A DNA stretch of 64,000 nucleotides from Microbacterium sp. LWS13-1.2 (GTDB lineage Bacteria; Actinomycetota; Actinomycetes; Actinomycetales; Microbacteriaceae): assembly GCF_040144835.1 (NCBI RefSeq), contig NZ_CP151632.1:2232001-2296000 (forward strand), read 5' to 3'. This document shows, piece by piece, positions 51,801-59,633 of the stretch. Made by a program: the position numbers and the translations under genes. The notes under the pieces are model-generated. The model saw only the letters and a program-made list of their open reading frames with translations, did no database searches and was not told where the DNA came from. Numbering within the stretch: position 1 is the stretch's first letter; the number at the start of each line of letters is the position of its first letter.

Positions 51801-54621
51801 CCGTGCAGCCGCTCTCGCTCTGGTGCGAGCCCGGAACCGTCACGATGGGGCCTTCGGCGCTCGACTGCACGATGTTCGTGCGCGGGTCGAAGTAGAACGA
51901 GATCGGGCCGCCGGGGTGCGTGATGGCGATGTTCCCGCCGCCGAGCACGCCGTTCGCGCCGTAGTTGATCGTCCACGAGCCGTCGATGGCGACCTTGTAC
52001 TCGTAGTCCCCGGGCGCCAGGTCGAACGTACCGGCCCAGATGCCGTCGGCGCGCAGCGTCAGCTTCGCCGCCTCGCAGCCGGGAGCCCAGTCACCGGCGC
52101 AGCCCATCTCGGAGTTGAGGCTGCCGGGCACCGTCACCATCGAGATCGGCGACTCCGGCTCCTCCGGCACGTCGAGCGTCACGGCGTTGCCGACCGATGC
52201 GTAGGTCGAAGCGGCGGCGTGGGCGCCGGCGGCATCCGTCGTCACGGCGCGGTACTCCACGAGCGTGCCGTCGGCGAGGCCCTCCGCAGTGTGGAACACG
52301 CGGGGGTCGGTGTCTTCAGCCGTGCCGAGCGCGTGCCATTCGTCCGAACCGACCACGCGCCACGCGAAGCTGGTCTCGGTCCACGTCGCATCGTCGACGT
52401 CGGCGGCGATCGGCGCCGAGCCGGTGACCGCCGCGCCGGCGGCGGGCGCCGACACGGTGACGGCGAGCGGCGCCTCGGGCGCGGTCACCGGCCGGTCGGC
52501 GCGGTAGACGACGGCCGACAGAGCCGGGACGGTGACGGATGCCGTGGCTGCGGCATCCGTCGAGATCGCCGTCGTCGTGCCGTAGACCGGCTCGAGGGAC
52601 GCGCCGCGGGTGAGTGTGGTGAGGCTCACGGTCTTGTCCGAGGCGGTGTTGTTGAGGGCGACCAGGTACTCCACCTTCTCGTCGCGGTCGACGCGCGAGA
52701 AGGCGTAGACGCCCGCGCCGCTGTCGGCGTAGCGCTCGATCTGTGCACCGGTGATGAGCGCCGGGTGCGCATCACGGAGCGCGGCGAGCGCGGCGATCCG
52801 CTCGTAGATCGGTGCGGAGGTGTCGTAGCGGTCGACCGAGCCGGCGGTGGCACCCGTGATGAGGTTCTGGTTCTGGTACGCGGCGACCTCGGTCGCGAAG
52901 AGGCTCTGGCGGGCGTCCTTGTCGCCGCCCGCGCCTGCGAAGCCCTGCTCGTCGCCGTAGTAGACGACGGGCTGGCCGCGGCCCAGGAACATCAGGTCGT
53001 GCGCGAGCAGGTCGCGCTCGAGCGGGTTCGATGTCGACTGCAGCATGTAGCCGACACGGCCCATGTCGTGGTTGCCGAGGAACGTCGGCAGCGCCGTCGC
53101 CGACGAGTCGGGCGTCGTGTACCAGTCGTCGCCGGCGTAGAGGCTCTGCAGCCCCTTCGCGCTGTTGCCCGACGCGAAGCTCACGGCCGAGGACTGGAAC
53201 GTGAAGTCGAGCACGCTGGACATGTCGGTGTCGCGCACGTACGGCGAGAGTTTCACCGGATCGGCGTCGTAGACCTCGCCGAACATGAAGAAGTCGGCCT
53301 TGCCCTTGACGTCGCGCGCGTAGTCGAGCACCTCGGTGGTCCACTGCTCCCAGAACTCGAAGTTCACGTGCTTGGCGGTGTCGATGCGGAAGCCGTCGAT
53401 GCCGAGGTCGATCCAGTCCTGATAGACCTCGACGAAGCCGTTCACGACCGCGGGATTCTCGGTCATCAGGTCGTCCAGGCCGTCGAAGTCGCCGTACGTC
53501 ACCGACTCGCCCGTCCAGGTCGAGTTGCCGCGGTTGTGGTACAGCGTGGGGTCGTTGAGCCAAGCCGGGGTCTTCGCGTCCGCGTCCTCGGCCGCGATCA
53601 CCGGCGGGTGCGGGAACGAGGTCGACGGGTCGAGCGCCGGGAACGAGTCGGTGCCGGCATAGGTGGCCGGGTCGAACGCGGTGCCGGCGGCGTCGCGGTA
53701 GGGGGTGGTCGCCTGGTCGACGTAGCCGTACTGACCGTCGGCATACGAGACGACGTCGGCGGTGTGGTTCGTGATGATGTCGAAGTACACCTTGATGCCC
53801 TTGGCGTGCGCCTCGGCGATGAGCGCCTCGAGCTCCGCGTTGGTGCCGAGGTGGGGATCGATCTGCGTGAAGTCCGTGATCCAGTAGCCGTGGTAGCCGG
53901 CGCTCGCGTTCGCGCCCTCGCCCTGCACGGGCTTGTTCTTGAAGCTCGGCGTCAGCCAGATCGCGGTCGTGCCGAGGCCGTCGATGTAGTCGAGCTTCTC
54001 GCGGAGACCGGCGATGTCGCCGCCGTTGTAGAAGCCCTTGTCGGTCGGGTCGAAGCCGGTCGTCAGGCGGTCACCCGTCAGGCCGCCCTCGTCGTTCGAC
54101 TCGTCCGCGTTGGCGAAGCGGTCGGTCATCACGAAGTAGAACTGCTCCTGGCTGCCGGGCTGCCGCACCGGGGCCGTGACGAGGGCGTCGTCGTCGGCGG
54201 TGTAGCCGGCGCGCAGGCTCTTCACCTCGACGCCGACGCGGTGGGAGTTGTCGTCGAACACGAACCGCAGCGTCGACGGGCCGTCGACCGTGAGCGGGAT
54301 GTCATCGTTGCCCCCGTTCAGCCCGTACGACTCGTCCCACGCGTCGTTCACCGCGACCTTGTAGGCATACGAGCCGGCCGGCACTTCGAACTCGGTGGCG
54401 TAGATGTTCGCCGTCGCGGTCGGGGCGAGCTCGGTCGCGGCGCAGGCCGGCTGCCAGTCATCGGGGCAGCCGAGCTCGGACTGAAGGCTGCCGACGAGCG
54501 CGAACGTGCGCTCGGCTGCAGCGGCGGGAGCGATCGCGACCACTCCTCCGGTCAGGATGAGGGCCGCCGCGGTGAGGCTTGCGGTCACGATGCGGGCACG
54601 GGCTGAGGTCGACTTCGACAC
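48889..54621 (-). CDS. Secreted bifunctional amylopullulanase with two GH13 modules
   Basis: The 1910-residue enzyme has a signal peptide (LTAAALILTGGVVAIAPAAAAE) and an X25-like starch-binding domain (about 40-135). An alpha-amylase GH13 domain follows, with catalytic Asp414 (GFRIDTAKH), Glu449 (FMFGEVYD) and Asp519 (FLGNHDMGR). Next are an Ig-like domain (about 735-820), two X25 domains (about 830-1025, each with W-P-C cysteine pairs in CAGDWAPGC and CTGDWAPDC) and a type I pullulanase. The pullulanase has YELHVRDFSV, Asp1501 (GFRFDLMGHHS), Glu1538 (YLYGEGWNFGEV) and Asp1671 (DAHDNETLYD). It should hydrolyse both alpha-1,4 and alpha-1,6 bonds outside the cell. The GTG start follows AGGAG. 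Two cre-like operators lie upstream. No sorting motif is seen at the C terminus. Confidence 0.96.
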   Translation of the reverse strand: MSKSTSARARIVTASLTAAALILTGGVVAIAPAAAAERTFALVGSLQSELGCPDDWQPACAATELAPTATANIYATEFEVPAGSYAYKVAVNDAWDESYGLNGGNDDIPLTVDGPSTLRFVFDDNSHRVGVEVKSLRAGYTADDDALVTAPVRQPGSQEQFYFVMTDRFANADESNDEGGLTGDRLTTGFDPTDKGFYNGGDIAGLREKLDYIDGLGTTAIWLTPSFKNKPVQGEGANASAGYHGYWITDFTQIDPHLGTNAELEALIAEAHAKGIKVYFDIITNHTADVVSYADGQYGYVDQATTPYRDAAGTAFDPATYAGTDSFPALDPSTSFPHPPVIAAEDADAKTPAWLNDPTLYHNRGNSTWTGESVTYGDFDGLDDLMTENPAVVNGFVEVYQDWIDLGIDGFRIDTAKHVNFEFWEQWTTEVLDYARDVKGKADFFMFGEVYDADPVKLSPYVRDTDMSSVLDFTFQSSAVSFASGNSAKGLQSLYAGDDWYTTPDSSATALPTFLGNHDMGRVGYMLQSTSNPLERDLLAHDLMFLGRGQPVVYYGDEQGFAGAGGDKDARQSLFATEVAAYQNQNLITGATAGSVDRYDTSAPIYERIAALAALRDAHPALITGAQIERYADSGAGVYAFSRVDRDEKVEYLVALNNTASDKTVSLTTLTRGASLEPVYGTTTAISTDAAATASVTVPALSAVVYRADRPVTAPEAPLAVTVSAPAAGAAVTGSAPIAADVDDATWTETSFAWRVVGSDEWHALGTAEDTDPRVFHTAEGLADGTLVEYRAVTTDAAGAHAAASTYASVGNAVTLDVPEEPESPISMVTVPGSLNSEMGCAGDWAPGCEAAKLTLRADGIWAGTFDLAPGDYEYKVAIDGSWTINYGANGVLGGGNIAITHPGGPISFYFDPRTNIVQSSAEGPIVTVPGSHQSESGCTGDWAPDCLASLMADGDKDGVYELTVDLPAGAYEGKVAHGMSWSENYGVGGAAGGSNYSFTAQDGVPVVFRYTLATHVLQIGDGLPGLGEERAHWIDEETLAWPADLGADPAEASWQLHASAAASLALEDGEVVGGETVELTRVEGDLTDAQKERFPALAGYVALRVADGTDAAAFLRGQLLVSQRDADGTVRAFTGVQIPGVLDDLYADAVADADLGVTFAKDKPTFRLWAPTAQSATLLTWEPSTGSGAEAGDPVRHEATWDAASGIWTIAGAKALKGDEYLWEVVVYAPTTGVIETNQVTDPYSVALTTNSQASVAIDLDDKQWRPKAWEKTKTPVVDRPVDRAIYELHVRDFSVTDESVPAAERGTYRAFTRDSAGTAQLRQLVDAGINTVHLLPTFDIATIEEDRTQQAVPDCDLASMPADSAEQQACIEPIVDADGFNWGYDPHHYSVPEGSYAVDPEGGTRVAEFRSMVGALHGMGLQVVLDQVFNHTSASGQANTSVLDQVVPGYYQRLNAAGGVETSTCCQNVATEHEVAQRLMVDSVVLWAREYKVDGFRFDLMGHHSKENMLAIRDALDELTLKRDGVDGKAIYLYGEGWNFGEVANNALFEQATQGQLGGTGIGTFSDRLRDAVHGGSPVDAGSKFYQGFGTGLATDPNGSAQSAPGDPFADLAHKTDLVKLGLAGNLRDFTFMSADGTLKAGDELDYNGSPAGYADQPDEVITYVDAHDNETLYDLSVLKLPTDTPMADRVRMNTLSLATTAYAQTPSFWHAGTELLRSKSLDRNSYNSGDWFNRIDWTGQESTFGSGLPREADNGDHWDDLAPLLADPANKPGAPDIATAEASALDLLRVRDEVGLLRLGSAALIEQKVSFPNSGTDAAPGVIVMLIDDLVGKDVDPKLKGALVVFNAGTEPTTQTVAELAGRKFSLTPALAQGSDPVVKTTTWDAATGTITVPARTAVVLVEAQRR

Positions 54622-54703
54622 AGGAGCTCCTGAGTGGGGGGCACGGCGACGTGCCCGTTGTGGTGCGATGTGCGGCCGACATTAGCAGCGCGCTCGCGAG
54701 AAC

Positions 54704-54794
54704 TGCAAGCGCTTACATAATGAGAACGCCCTCATCTGGGGGATCCTGAGCGCCGCGGCATCCGTTCTGTCTACCGCGCACGCAATCGCTTGCA
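54704..54794. promoter_or_regulatory. Two LacI/CcpA-like operators upstream of the amylopullulanase gene
   Basis: TGCAAGCGCTTACA (54704-54717) fits TGNAANCGNTTNCA exactly. CGCAATCGCTTGCA (54781-54794) fits with one mismatch. This class of operator is bound by maltose regulators of the LacI family. The operator differs from that of the arabinoside locus, so another regulator is expected. Confidence 0.7.
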
Positions 54795-54960
54795 GCGTGG
54801 TGTCGCAGCGGGGCCGGCGAAATGCGGAATACTTCGGGGCGCCCGTCTGGTCGAGGACGACAAGGGCATCCGCATCGAGTTCATGCACAATCAGCGAGCT
54901 GATCCGGCCGACGCCCGCCCGGGCAGCGTCTCTGCACCGCCGGGGCGCGGGTTCGCGGCG

Positions 54961-54996
54961 ACCGCGACGACCGCGACGACCGCGACGACCGCGACG
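54961..54996. repeat. Four tandem copies of ACCGCGACG
   Basis: Four exact 9-bp units lie in the 436-bp gap between the amylopullulanase start and the DHFR-like gene. Besides the operators and this repeat the gap holds an open plus-strand stretch (about 54800-54950) reading LVEDDKGIRIEFMHN, which might be a gene remnant but has no supported start. Confidence 0.8.
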
Positions 54997-55057
54997 TACT
55001 CGCCGAGCCGGCGCGAAGGGAGGACAATGCCTGCATCGACGCAGAGCGGAGTCGTGC

Positions 55058-55627
55058 ATGGCCAACACGGTGCTGTACATGTCCATGTCGCTCGACGGGT
55101 TCATCGCAGGACCCAACGAGACCGACGAGAACGGCCTCGGCGATGGCGGCAGCAGGCTCCATGAGTGGGTGTTTCCTCCCGAGGGCGGAGCGAATGCGCA
55201 GATCGTCGACGAGTTCATGTCCACCGGCGCCGTGATCGCCGGTCGCGGCACGTTCGAGCCGGCCGAGGGATGGCACGGCGACCACCACGGCGGGGTGCCG
55301 ATCTGGGTCCTCAGCCGCCGGCCGATGCCGGCATGGGCACGCGACATGTCCGCCGTGCACTACACGAACGACATCGCCGCGGCGTTCCGCGACGCACGAC
55401 AGGCGGCGGGCGACAAGGACGTCCTGGTGCACGGCGCCGCCACGGCCCAGCGCGCCATCGCGGCCGCCCTCCTCGACGAGATCGAGATCCACCTCATCCC
55501 CGTGCTGCTCGCAGAAGGTCGCCGGCTCTTCGAGCACCTCGGCTCGCCGCGCCGGGAGCTCGAGCGGATCAGGGTCCTCCCCGGCGAAGACGGTGTGACC
55601 CACCTCCGCTACCGCATCAGGTACTGA
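55058..55627 (+). CDS. Dihydrofolate reductase-like (RibD C-terminal domain) protein
   Basis: The 189-residue protein starts MANTVLYMSMSLDGFIAGPN and has GAVIAGRGTFEPAEGW, VPIWVLSRRPMP, KDVLVHGAATAQRAIAAALLDEIEIHLIPVLLAEGRRLFEHL (in part), all typical of the YyaP/YwjB-like reductase group. NADPH-dependent reduction of a pterin- or flavin-related compound is the family theme. The substrate is unknown. GGAG lies six bases before the ATG. Upstream extension of the frame runs through the ACCGCGACG repeats and is rejected. Confidence 0.9.
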   Translation: MANTVLYMSMSLDGFIAGPNETDENGLGDGGSRLHEWVFPPEGGANAQIVDEFMSTGAVIAGRGTFEPAEGWHGDHHGGVPIWVLSRRPMPAWARDMSAVHYTNDIAAAFRDARQAAGDKDVLVHGAATAQRAIAAALLDEIEIHLIPVLLAEGRRLFEHLGSPRRELERIRVLPGEDGVTHLRYRIRY

Positions 55628-55777
55628 CGGAGGGTGCGACTGCGCACCGGTCCAGACGTCGGTGTCACCCTTCGCGGGTGATGAGCGGACGGGCGATCCG
55701 GAGGATGGTGGCATCAGCGCGAACCGCTGAACGCGGACGCCCGCGCGGTACGCCGCCCGAACGAAAGGCACGTCATC

Positions 55778-56164
55778 ATGACCGGCAGCTTCTGGGACTT
55801 CCTGCTGTGGATCTTCTGGTTCTATATCCTCTTCGCCTGCATCTGGATCTTCATCACGATCATCATGGACCTGTTCCGTGACCACACCCTGAACGGGTGG
55901 GGCAAGGCCCTCTGGGTCATCTTCCTCGTCGCCGTCCCGTTCCTCGCCGCCTTGATCTACCTCATCGCCCGCGGCCGTGGGATGAGCCAGCGAGAGCTCG
56001 AGCGCCGCGGACAGGCCCAGAGTGAAGCCAACGCCTACATCCGCGGCGTCGCAGGCGCTCCGTCGGCTTCCACTGAGATCGAGTCCGCCAAGAAGCTCCT
56101 CGACTCGGGCGCCATCACCCAGGACGAGTACAACGCTCTGAAGGCGAAGGCCCTCGCCGCCTGA
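55778..56164 (+). CDS. PLDc_N and SHOCT domain membrane protein
   Basis: The 128-residue protein has two N-terminal membrane helices (FLLWIFWFYILFACIWIFIT and ALWVIFLVAVPFLAALIYLI) in the pattern of the phospholipase D N-terminal segment. It ends in a SHOCT helix (EIESAKKLLDSGAITQDEYNALKAKAL), a short oligomerisation motif. The catalytic phospholipase region is absent, as in many small actinobacterial members. The gene stands alone after AAAGG. Function is unknown. Confidence 0.9.
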   Translation: MTGSFWDFLLWIFWFYILFACIWIFITIIMDLFRDHTLNGWGKALWVIFLVAVPFLAALIYLIARGRGMSQRELERRGQAQSEANAYIRGVAGAPSASTEIESAKKLLDSGAITQDEYNALKAKALAA

Positions 56165-56308
56165 GCCTCGCCGAGCGGGTCCCGCCGGCGCTGTCCGCAG
56201 CAGCTGGTCGCCGACGGGACCCCCGCCCGGGAACATGACAGTGTGACGATCCCGGGCGAGCAGGGCATCCCGCTCGCTTCACAGCGTGCGCCGTGCCGGT
56301 CAGGTCCA

Positions 56309-56314
56309 TAGGCT
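56309..56314 (+). promoter_or_regulatory. Leaderless -10 hexamer TAGGCT for the zinc-ribbon gene
   Basis: TAGGCT, six bases (GGCCGC) and ATG at 56321. Confidence 0.5.
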
Positions 56315-56320
56315 GGCCGC

Positions 56321-56461
56321 ATGACGGTGGATGCTGCGGATCCGCGATCCTGCCCGACCTGCGGCGACGCTCTGAGGTTCGAGATCCTCGACGATGAGCG
56401 ATTCCTCGTCGCATGGTCGTGCGTGAACTGCGGCCTGATCCGCACCACGGAGCCGGTCTAG
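56321..56461 (+). CDS. Very small zinc-ribbon protein (46 residues)
   Basis: The frame reads MTVDAADPRSCPTCGDALRF, an acidic middle, and WSCVNCGLIRTTEPV. Two CxxC knuckles 24 residues apart make a classic zinc ribbon. The leaderless promoter layout and the paired cysteines support it as a real gene. The partner is unknown. Confidence 0.65.
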   Translation: MTVDAADPRSCPTCGDALRFEILDDERFLVAWSCVNCGLIRTTEPV

Positions 56462-56514
56462 CGGCGGGCGGCCGCTTCGCCTTGCTCTGCGCGCCCGGCG
56501 CGCCGGACCCGGGG

Positions 56515-57102
56515 TCAGTCCTGGGCAGGTGGGATCGTCTTGCGCATCACGGTCTTGCTCTTGCCGATATGGCGCTCGAAGGTGAATCCCGCCTTCTCGA
56601 ACATGGCCCTCGTGCCGTTGTGGAGGAACGAAGACGACGTCTTCTTGCCGGGGACGAGCTCGTTGGGGAATGAGACGACTTCGCCGCCGCCGGCCTGCGC
56701 GATCAGCGCGAGTGCGCCGTCCAGCGCCTCCCGCGCCACTCCCGAACGCCGGTGGTCGCGGTCGACGAAGAAGCAGGTGATGCGCCACGGCGCCGGGTTG
56801 ACCTCACCGGCGTCGTACTGCTTGCGGTGGTAGATGCCCGGCAGCTCGGCCGGACTGCCGTACTCGCACCACGCGATCGCATCCTCGCCGTCGAAGACCA
56901 GCGCCGCGTGAGCCACCCCCTCGTCCACGAGTCGCTGCTTGAACGTCGGACGGTCGTACTCGCTCTTGACCGTGTGCTCGGTGTCATCGTGGAAATACGA
57001 GCAATAGCACCCGCCCCAGACCCCGTTGTGCTTCTGCGCGAGCGCCAGCCAGGCCGGGAAGGTCTCGGGCGTCAGCGGCTTGATCACGTGCGATGGCGTC
57101 AT
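56515..57102 (-). CDS. GNAT family N-acetyltransferase (YncA-like with Cys-rich start)
   Basis: The 195-residue protein has an unusual N-terminal region (NGVWGGCYCSYFHDD) and a GNAT core. The core includes WRITCFFVDRDHRRSGVAREALDGALALIAQAGGG (in part), with the acetyl-CoA loop RRSGVA, and ends FLHNGTRAMFEKAGFTFERHIGKSKTVM. The GGCxCxxF-type start is known from a subgroup of GNAT proteins of unknown substrate. Confidence 0.9.
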   Translation of the reverse strand: MTPSHVIKPLTPETFPAWLALAQKHNGVWGGCYCSYFHDDTEHTVKSEYDRPTFKQRLVDEGVAHAALVFDGEDAIAWCEYGSPAELPGIYHRKQYDAGEVNPAPWRITCFFVDRDHRRSGVAREALDGALALIAQAGGGEVVSFPNELVPGKKTSSSFLHNGTRAMFEKAGFTFERHIGKSKTVMRKTIPPAQD

Positions 57103-57423
57103 GCACAGGCCTCAGCTCTCGGTCCAACGCGGCGGCGACGGCGCCGCGTCTTCGAGTGAGACGAGTGAACGACCACGGAGGATCACCCGCAGGGCGCGTG
57201 CCATGCCGTCATCCTGTCAGCATCACCGATCGATGTCACGGTCTGCCGCCCGCGCCAGGACCGGTTGTGCGGCAGACGCATCATCCCTCCCGCGGGCGTT
57301 CCGTTTCGGCGCTGCCCCCGTCGCCTATACTCCACTGAAGTATCCCCCCACGTACGATGCCGTATTCCCCGATACGACGCCGTATCCCATGCGGGCACCC
57401 ACCCGCCGTCCATCGGAGTGCTT
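57103..57423. other. 321-bp divergent region with a TATACT promoter element and a small direct repeat
   Basis: I see no supported gene. TATACT at 57326-57331 is a good -10 for the plus strand with only a weak -35. About 20-60 bases further, GA(T/C)GCCGTAT(T/C)CCC is present twice (57356-57390 region), a possible regulatory direct repeat before the VWA protein gene. Confidence 0.5.
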
Positions 57424-59124
57424 GTGGCTCGAGTGCAGCCGAACACGCCCGCCAGCGACAGCGCGCCCACACGCGCGGCCGCGCGTGCTGCGCAGCAGCG
57501 GAAGCGCTCGCTGATCCTCCTGGGCGTCATCATCGTTCTCGCCGTCGCCGTCGCGGTCGTGCTCGGCGTGTTCTTCCTGCGCGGAGCCCCCGGTGAACCC
57601 GAGCAGGACGCGTCGTCGACGTCGACGAGTGACTGTCTGCCGGCGAGTCTGCGCATCACTGCGGATCCGGCAGTCGCGGGCGCGATCGAGGCGACCGTCG
57701 CCGAACTGACCCGATCCCGCGCTGACTGCCCGGGCGTGACGATCAACGTGGAGGACAGCTCGGTCACGGCGGCGGCGCTGGCCTCGGGGTCTGCGCCGGA
57801 GTTCGACGTCTGGGTGCCCGACTCCGCGATGTGGCCCGCGCGGGCGACCGGTCAGGCGGAGCTCACCGGGGTGGACGCCGCGGAACTGGTCGTCAGCGAC
57901 CCCGTGGCCAGCACGCCCGTCGTCTTCGCCGCGACCGAGGCGACGGCGGCTGCTCTCCAGACCGCCGGGGCCGGGTTCGCGAGCCTGGCGGCACCTTCGG
58001 TCGCCGCCGTGCTGCCGGATCCGTCGACGGTCGCGGCGAGCTCCGCCGCGCTGCTGGCTCTGCAGACGGCGGTCGCCGGAGACGCGCGGATGTTCACGGC
58101 GATCGCGCTCGGCCTCGACGCCGGCGTCGTTCCCACCGCCGCCGACGCGCTCGCGGCGGCCTCCACCGCGACGACGCCGACGATCGCCGTGACCACCGAG
58201 CAGGCCGTCCTGGAATACGACGAGGATGCCGAGACCCCCCTCGTGCCGATCTATCCGGCCGACGTGAAGCCCGCGGTGAGCGTGTCCCTCGTGACGCTCG
58301 CCGACGCCTCGGACGACACACTCGCGGCCGTGAAGGAGCTCTCCGCTTCCCTGGTGGGCGGGAGCGACCGGCTCGTCGAGTACGGACTGCGCGATGCGGC
58401 GGGCAGCACGCTGGACTCCACCACGGAGGACGCCGGTGCGGCATCCGAACCCGTCGACAGCGCCAACCAGGCCGAAGCGCTGCGCACCTGGCAGATGATC
58501 ACGGCGCCGTCGCGGATGCTCTCTCTCAACGACGTGTCGGGTTCCATGCTCCAGCCCGCGACCGCCGACATGCGGCGCATCGACCTGTTCGAACAGGCTG
58601 CCGTCCGGGCGATCAACTCGCTGTCGACCGACTCGTCGCTGGCCACCTGGGTCTTCTCGAGCCGGCGGATCGGCGGGCAGGACTGGCAGGAGATCGTCCC
58701 GTTCGGTCCGCTGGGCGATCCGGCGCACAAACAGCGCACGATCGACACGGCGAACGGGCTCGACAGCCTGGTCGGCGGCGGGACCGGGCTCTACGACAGC
58801 GTGCTCGCGGCGGTGCAGTACATGCGTGAGACCTACGTCCCCGGTCAGGTCAACCTGGTCCTGCTCAACACCGACGGGTACAACGAGGACGACGAAGGCC
58901 TCGACCTGCCGGGGCTGCTCGCGCAGCTCGAGACGCTCCGCGACCCGGCGAAACCCGTCGCCGTCATCGCGATCGGCTACGGACCCGACACCGACCAGGC
59001 CGCCCTCGAGCAGATCGCCGCCGCCACCGACGGTGCGGCATATCAGGCGCTGCAGCCGACCGACATCGGCACGGTGCTGGTCGACGCGGTCACCCAGCGC
59101 GGCTGCCGCCCGAACTGCGGCTGA
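57424..59124 (+). CDS. Membrane-anchored solute-binding/VWA fusion protein
   Basis: The 566-residue protein has a basic start, one membrane helix (SLILLGVIIVLAVAVAVVLGVFFL) and an extracellular part with two modules. The first (about 55-340) resembles a type 1 solute-binding protein: LRITADPAVAGAIEATVAEL, APEFDVWVPDSAMWPA, VVSDPVASTPVVFA, VPIYPADVKPAVS. The second (about 360-560) is a von Willebrand A domain with the metal site LNDVSGSM, GGGTGLYDS and LNTDGYNED. A cysteine pair near the C terminus (RGCRPNCG) may be disulfide-bonded. The GTG at 57424 is preferred because GGAG lies five bases upstream. Adhesion or cell-surface binding is likely. The partner is unknown. Confidence 0.88.
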   Translation: MARVQPNTPASDSAPTRAAARAAQQRKRSLILLGVIIVLAVAVAVVLGVFFLRGAPGEPEQDASSTSTSDCLPASLRITADPAVAGAIEATVAELTRSRADCPGVTINVEDSSVTAAALASGSAPEFDVWVPDSAMWPARATGQAELTGVDAAELVVSDPVASTPVVFAATEATAAALQTAGAGFASLAAPSVAAVLPDPSTVAASSAALLALQTAVAGDARMFTAIALGLDAGVVPTAADALAAASTATTPTIAVTTEQAVLEYDEDAETPLVPIYPADVKPAVSVSLVTLADASDDTLAAVKELSASLVGGSDRLVEYGLRDAAGSTLDSTTEDAGAASEPVDSANQAEALRTWQMITAPSRMLSLNDVSGSMLQPATADMRRIDLFEQAAVRAINSLSTDSSLATWVFSSRRIGGQDWQEIVPFGPLGDPAHKQRTIDTANGLDSLVGGGTGLYDSVLAAVQYMRETYVPGQVNLVLLNTDGYNEDDEGLDLPGLLAQLETLRDPAKPVAVIAIGYGPDTDQAALEQIAAATDGAAYQALQPTDIGTVLVDAVTQRGCRPNCG

Positions 59125-59152
59125 AGACGAGGTGACGTCCGCGTCGACGCCC

Positions 59153-59380
59153 TCAGGGGCAGACGCGCACTCGTCGTCCCTCGAAGCCGACGATGTCGCC
59201 GAGCTGCAACTGGCGTCCGCGACGGCGATCGACCTCGCCGTTCACGAGAACATAGCCGTCGATGATGGCCTCTTTGACGTTTCCGCCGGAGTCGAGGAGT
59301 CCGGCGAACTTCACGAACTGCCCGAGGCGGATGTCGTCACCGCCGATCGAGACATCTTCGATCGGCGGCAGGTTCGTCAT
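59153..59380 (-). CDS. S4-domain RNA-binding protein
   Basis: The 75-residue protein is a stand-alone S4 domain: IRLGQFVKFAGLLDSGGNVKEAIIDGYVLVNGEVDRRRGRQLQLGDIV (in part), with the alpha-L loop GGNVKEAI and VNGEV. Similar YbcJ-like proteins bind structured RNA on ribosomes. The exact role here is unknown. The gene converges on the VWA gene, with 28 bp between stops. Confidence 0.92.
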   Translation of the reverse strand: MTNLPPIEDVSIGGDDIRLGQFVKFAGLLDSGGNVKEAIIDGYVLVNGEVDRRRGRQLQLGDIVGFEGRRVRVCP

Positions 59381-59386
59381 CCCCGA

Positions 59387-59392
59387 ATGCTA
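59387..59392 (-). promoter_or_regulatory. Leaderless -10 hexamer TAGCAT for the S4 gene
   Basis: On the minus strand TAGCAT, six bases (TCGGGG) and ATG at 59380. Confidence 0.5.
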
Positions 59393-59426
59393 GCCGACAG
59401 GGCGCCGGCCGGTGCGGGCGATCGGC

Positions 59427-59633
59427 CTACTCGGGCGCGTACTTGAAGGACAGCTGGACCCGGGAACGGAACAGCAGCGTCCCGTCGTCGCCGACCACGA
59501 TGTCCTGCTTCGTCACCTCGGCGACGCGCAGATCGTGCAGTGATCCCGCGGCGGTGGTGATGGCCTCTCGTGCCGCCTCCTCCCAGGACGAGGCACTGGT
59601 GCCGATGACGTCGATCACTCGGTAAACGCTCAT
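59427..59633 (-). CDS. Dodecin (flavin/CoA-binding small protein)
   Basis: The 68-residue protein matches dodecin: MSVYRVIDVIGTSASSWEEA, REAITTAAGSLHDLRVAEV and a final LLFRSRVQLSFKYAPE. Dodecins form 12-mers that store flavin. The Trp in SSWEEA is the residue that stacks on the flavin in the bacterial type. GAGGGG precedes the ATG. A start five codons upstream (MRGSK) is less likely. Confidence 0.93.
   Translation of the reverse strand: MSVYRVIDVIGTSASSWEEAAREAITTAAGSLHDLRVAEVTKQDIVVGDDGTLLFRSRVQLSFKYAPE

Noticed and set aside
48730..54606. Long open plus-strand frames across the amylopullulanase
   Set aside because: They are rich in Arg, Val, Ala, Asp and His, show no domains, and mirror the GC-rich codons of the real gene on the other strand.
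54790..55057. A gene upstream of the DHFR-like reductase (frame containing LVEDDKGIRIEFMHN)
   Set aside because: There is no convincing start or ribosome binding site, and the frame passes through 9-bp tandem repeats and out of frame with the next gene. It may be a remnant, so it is only mentioned.
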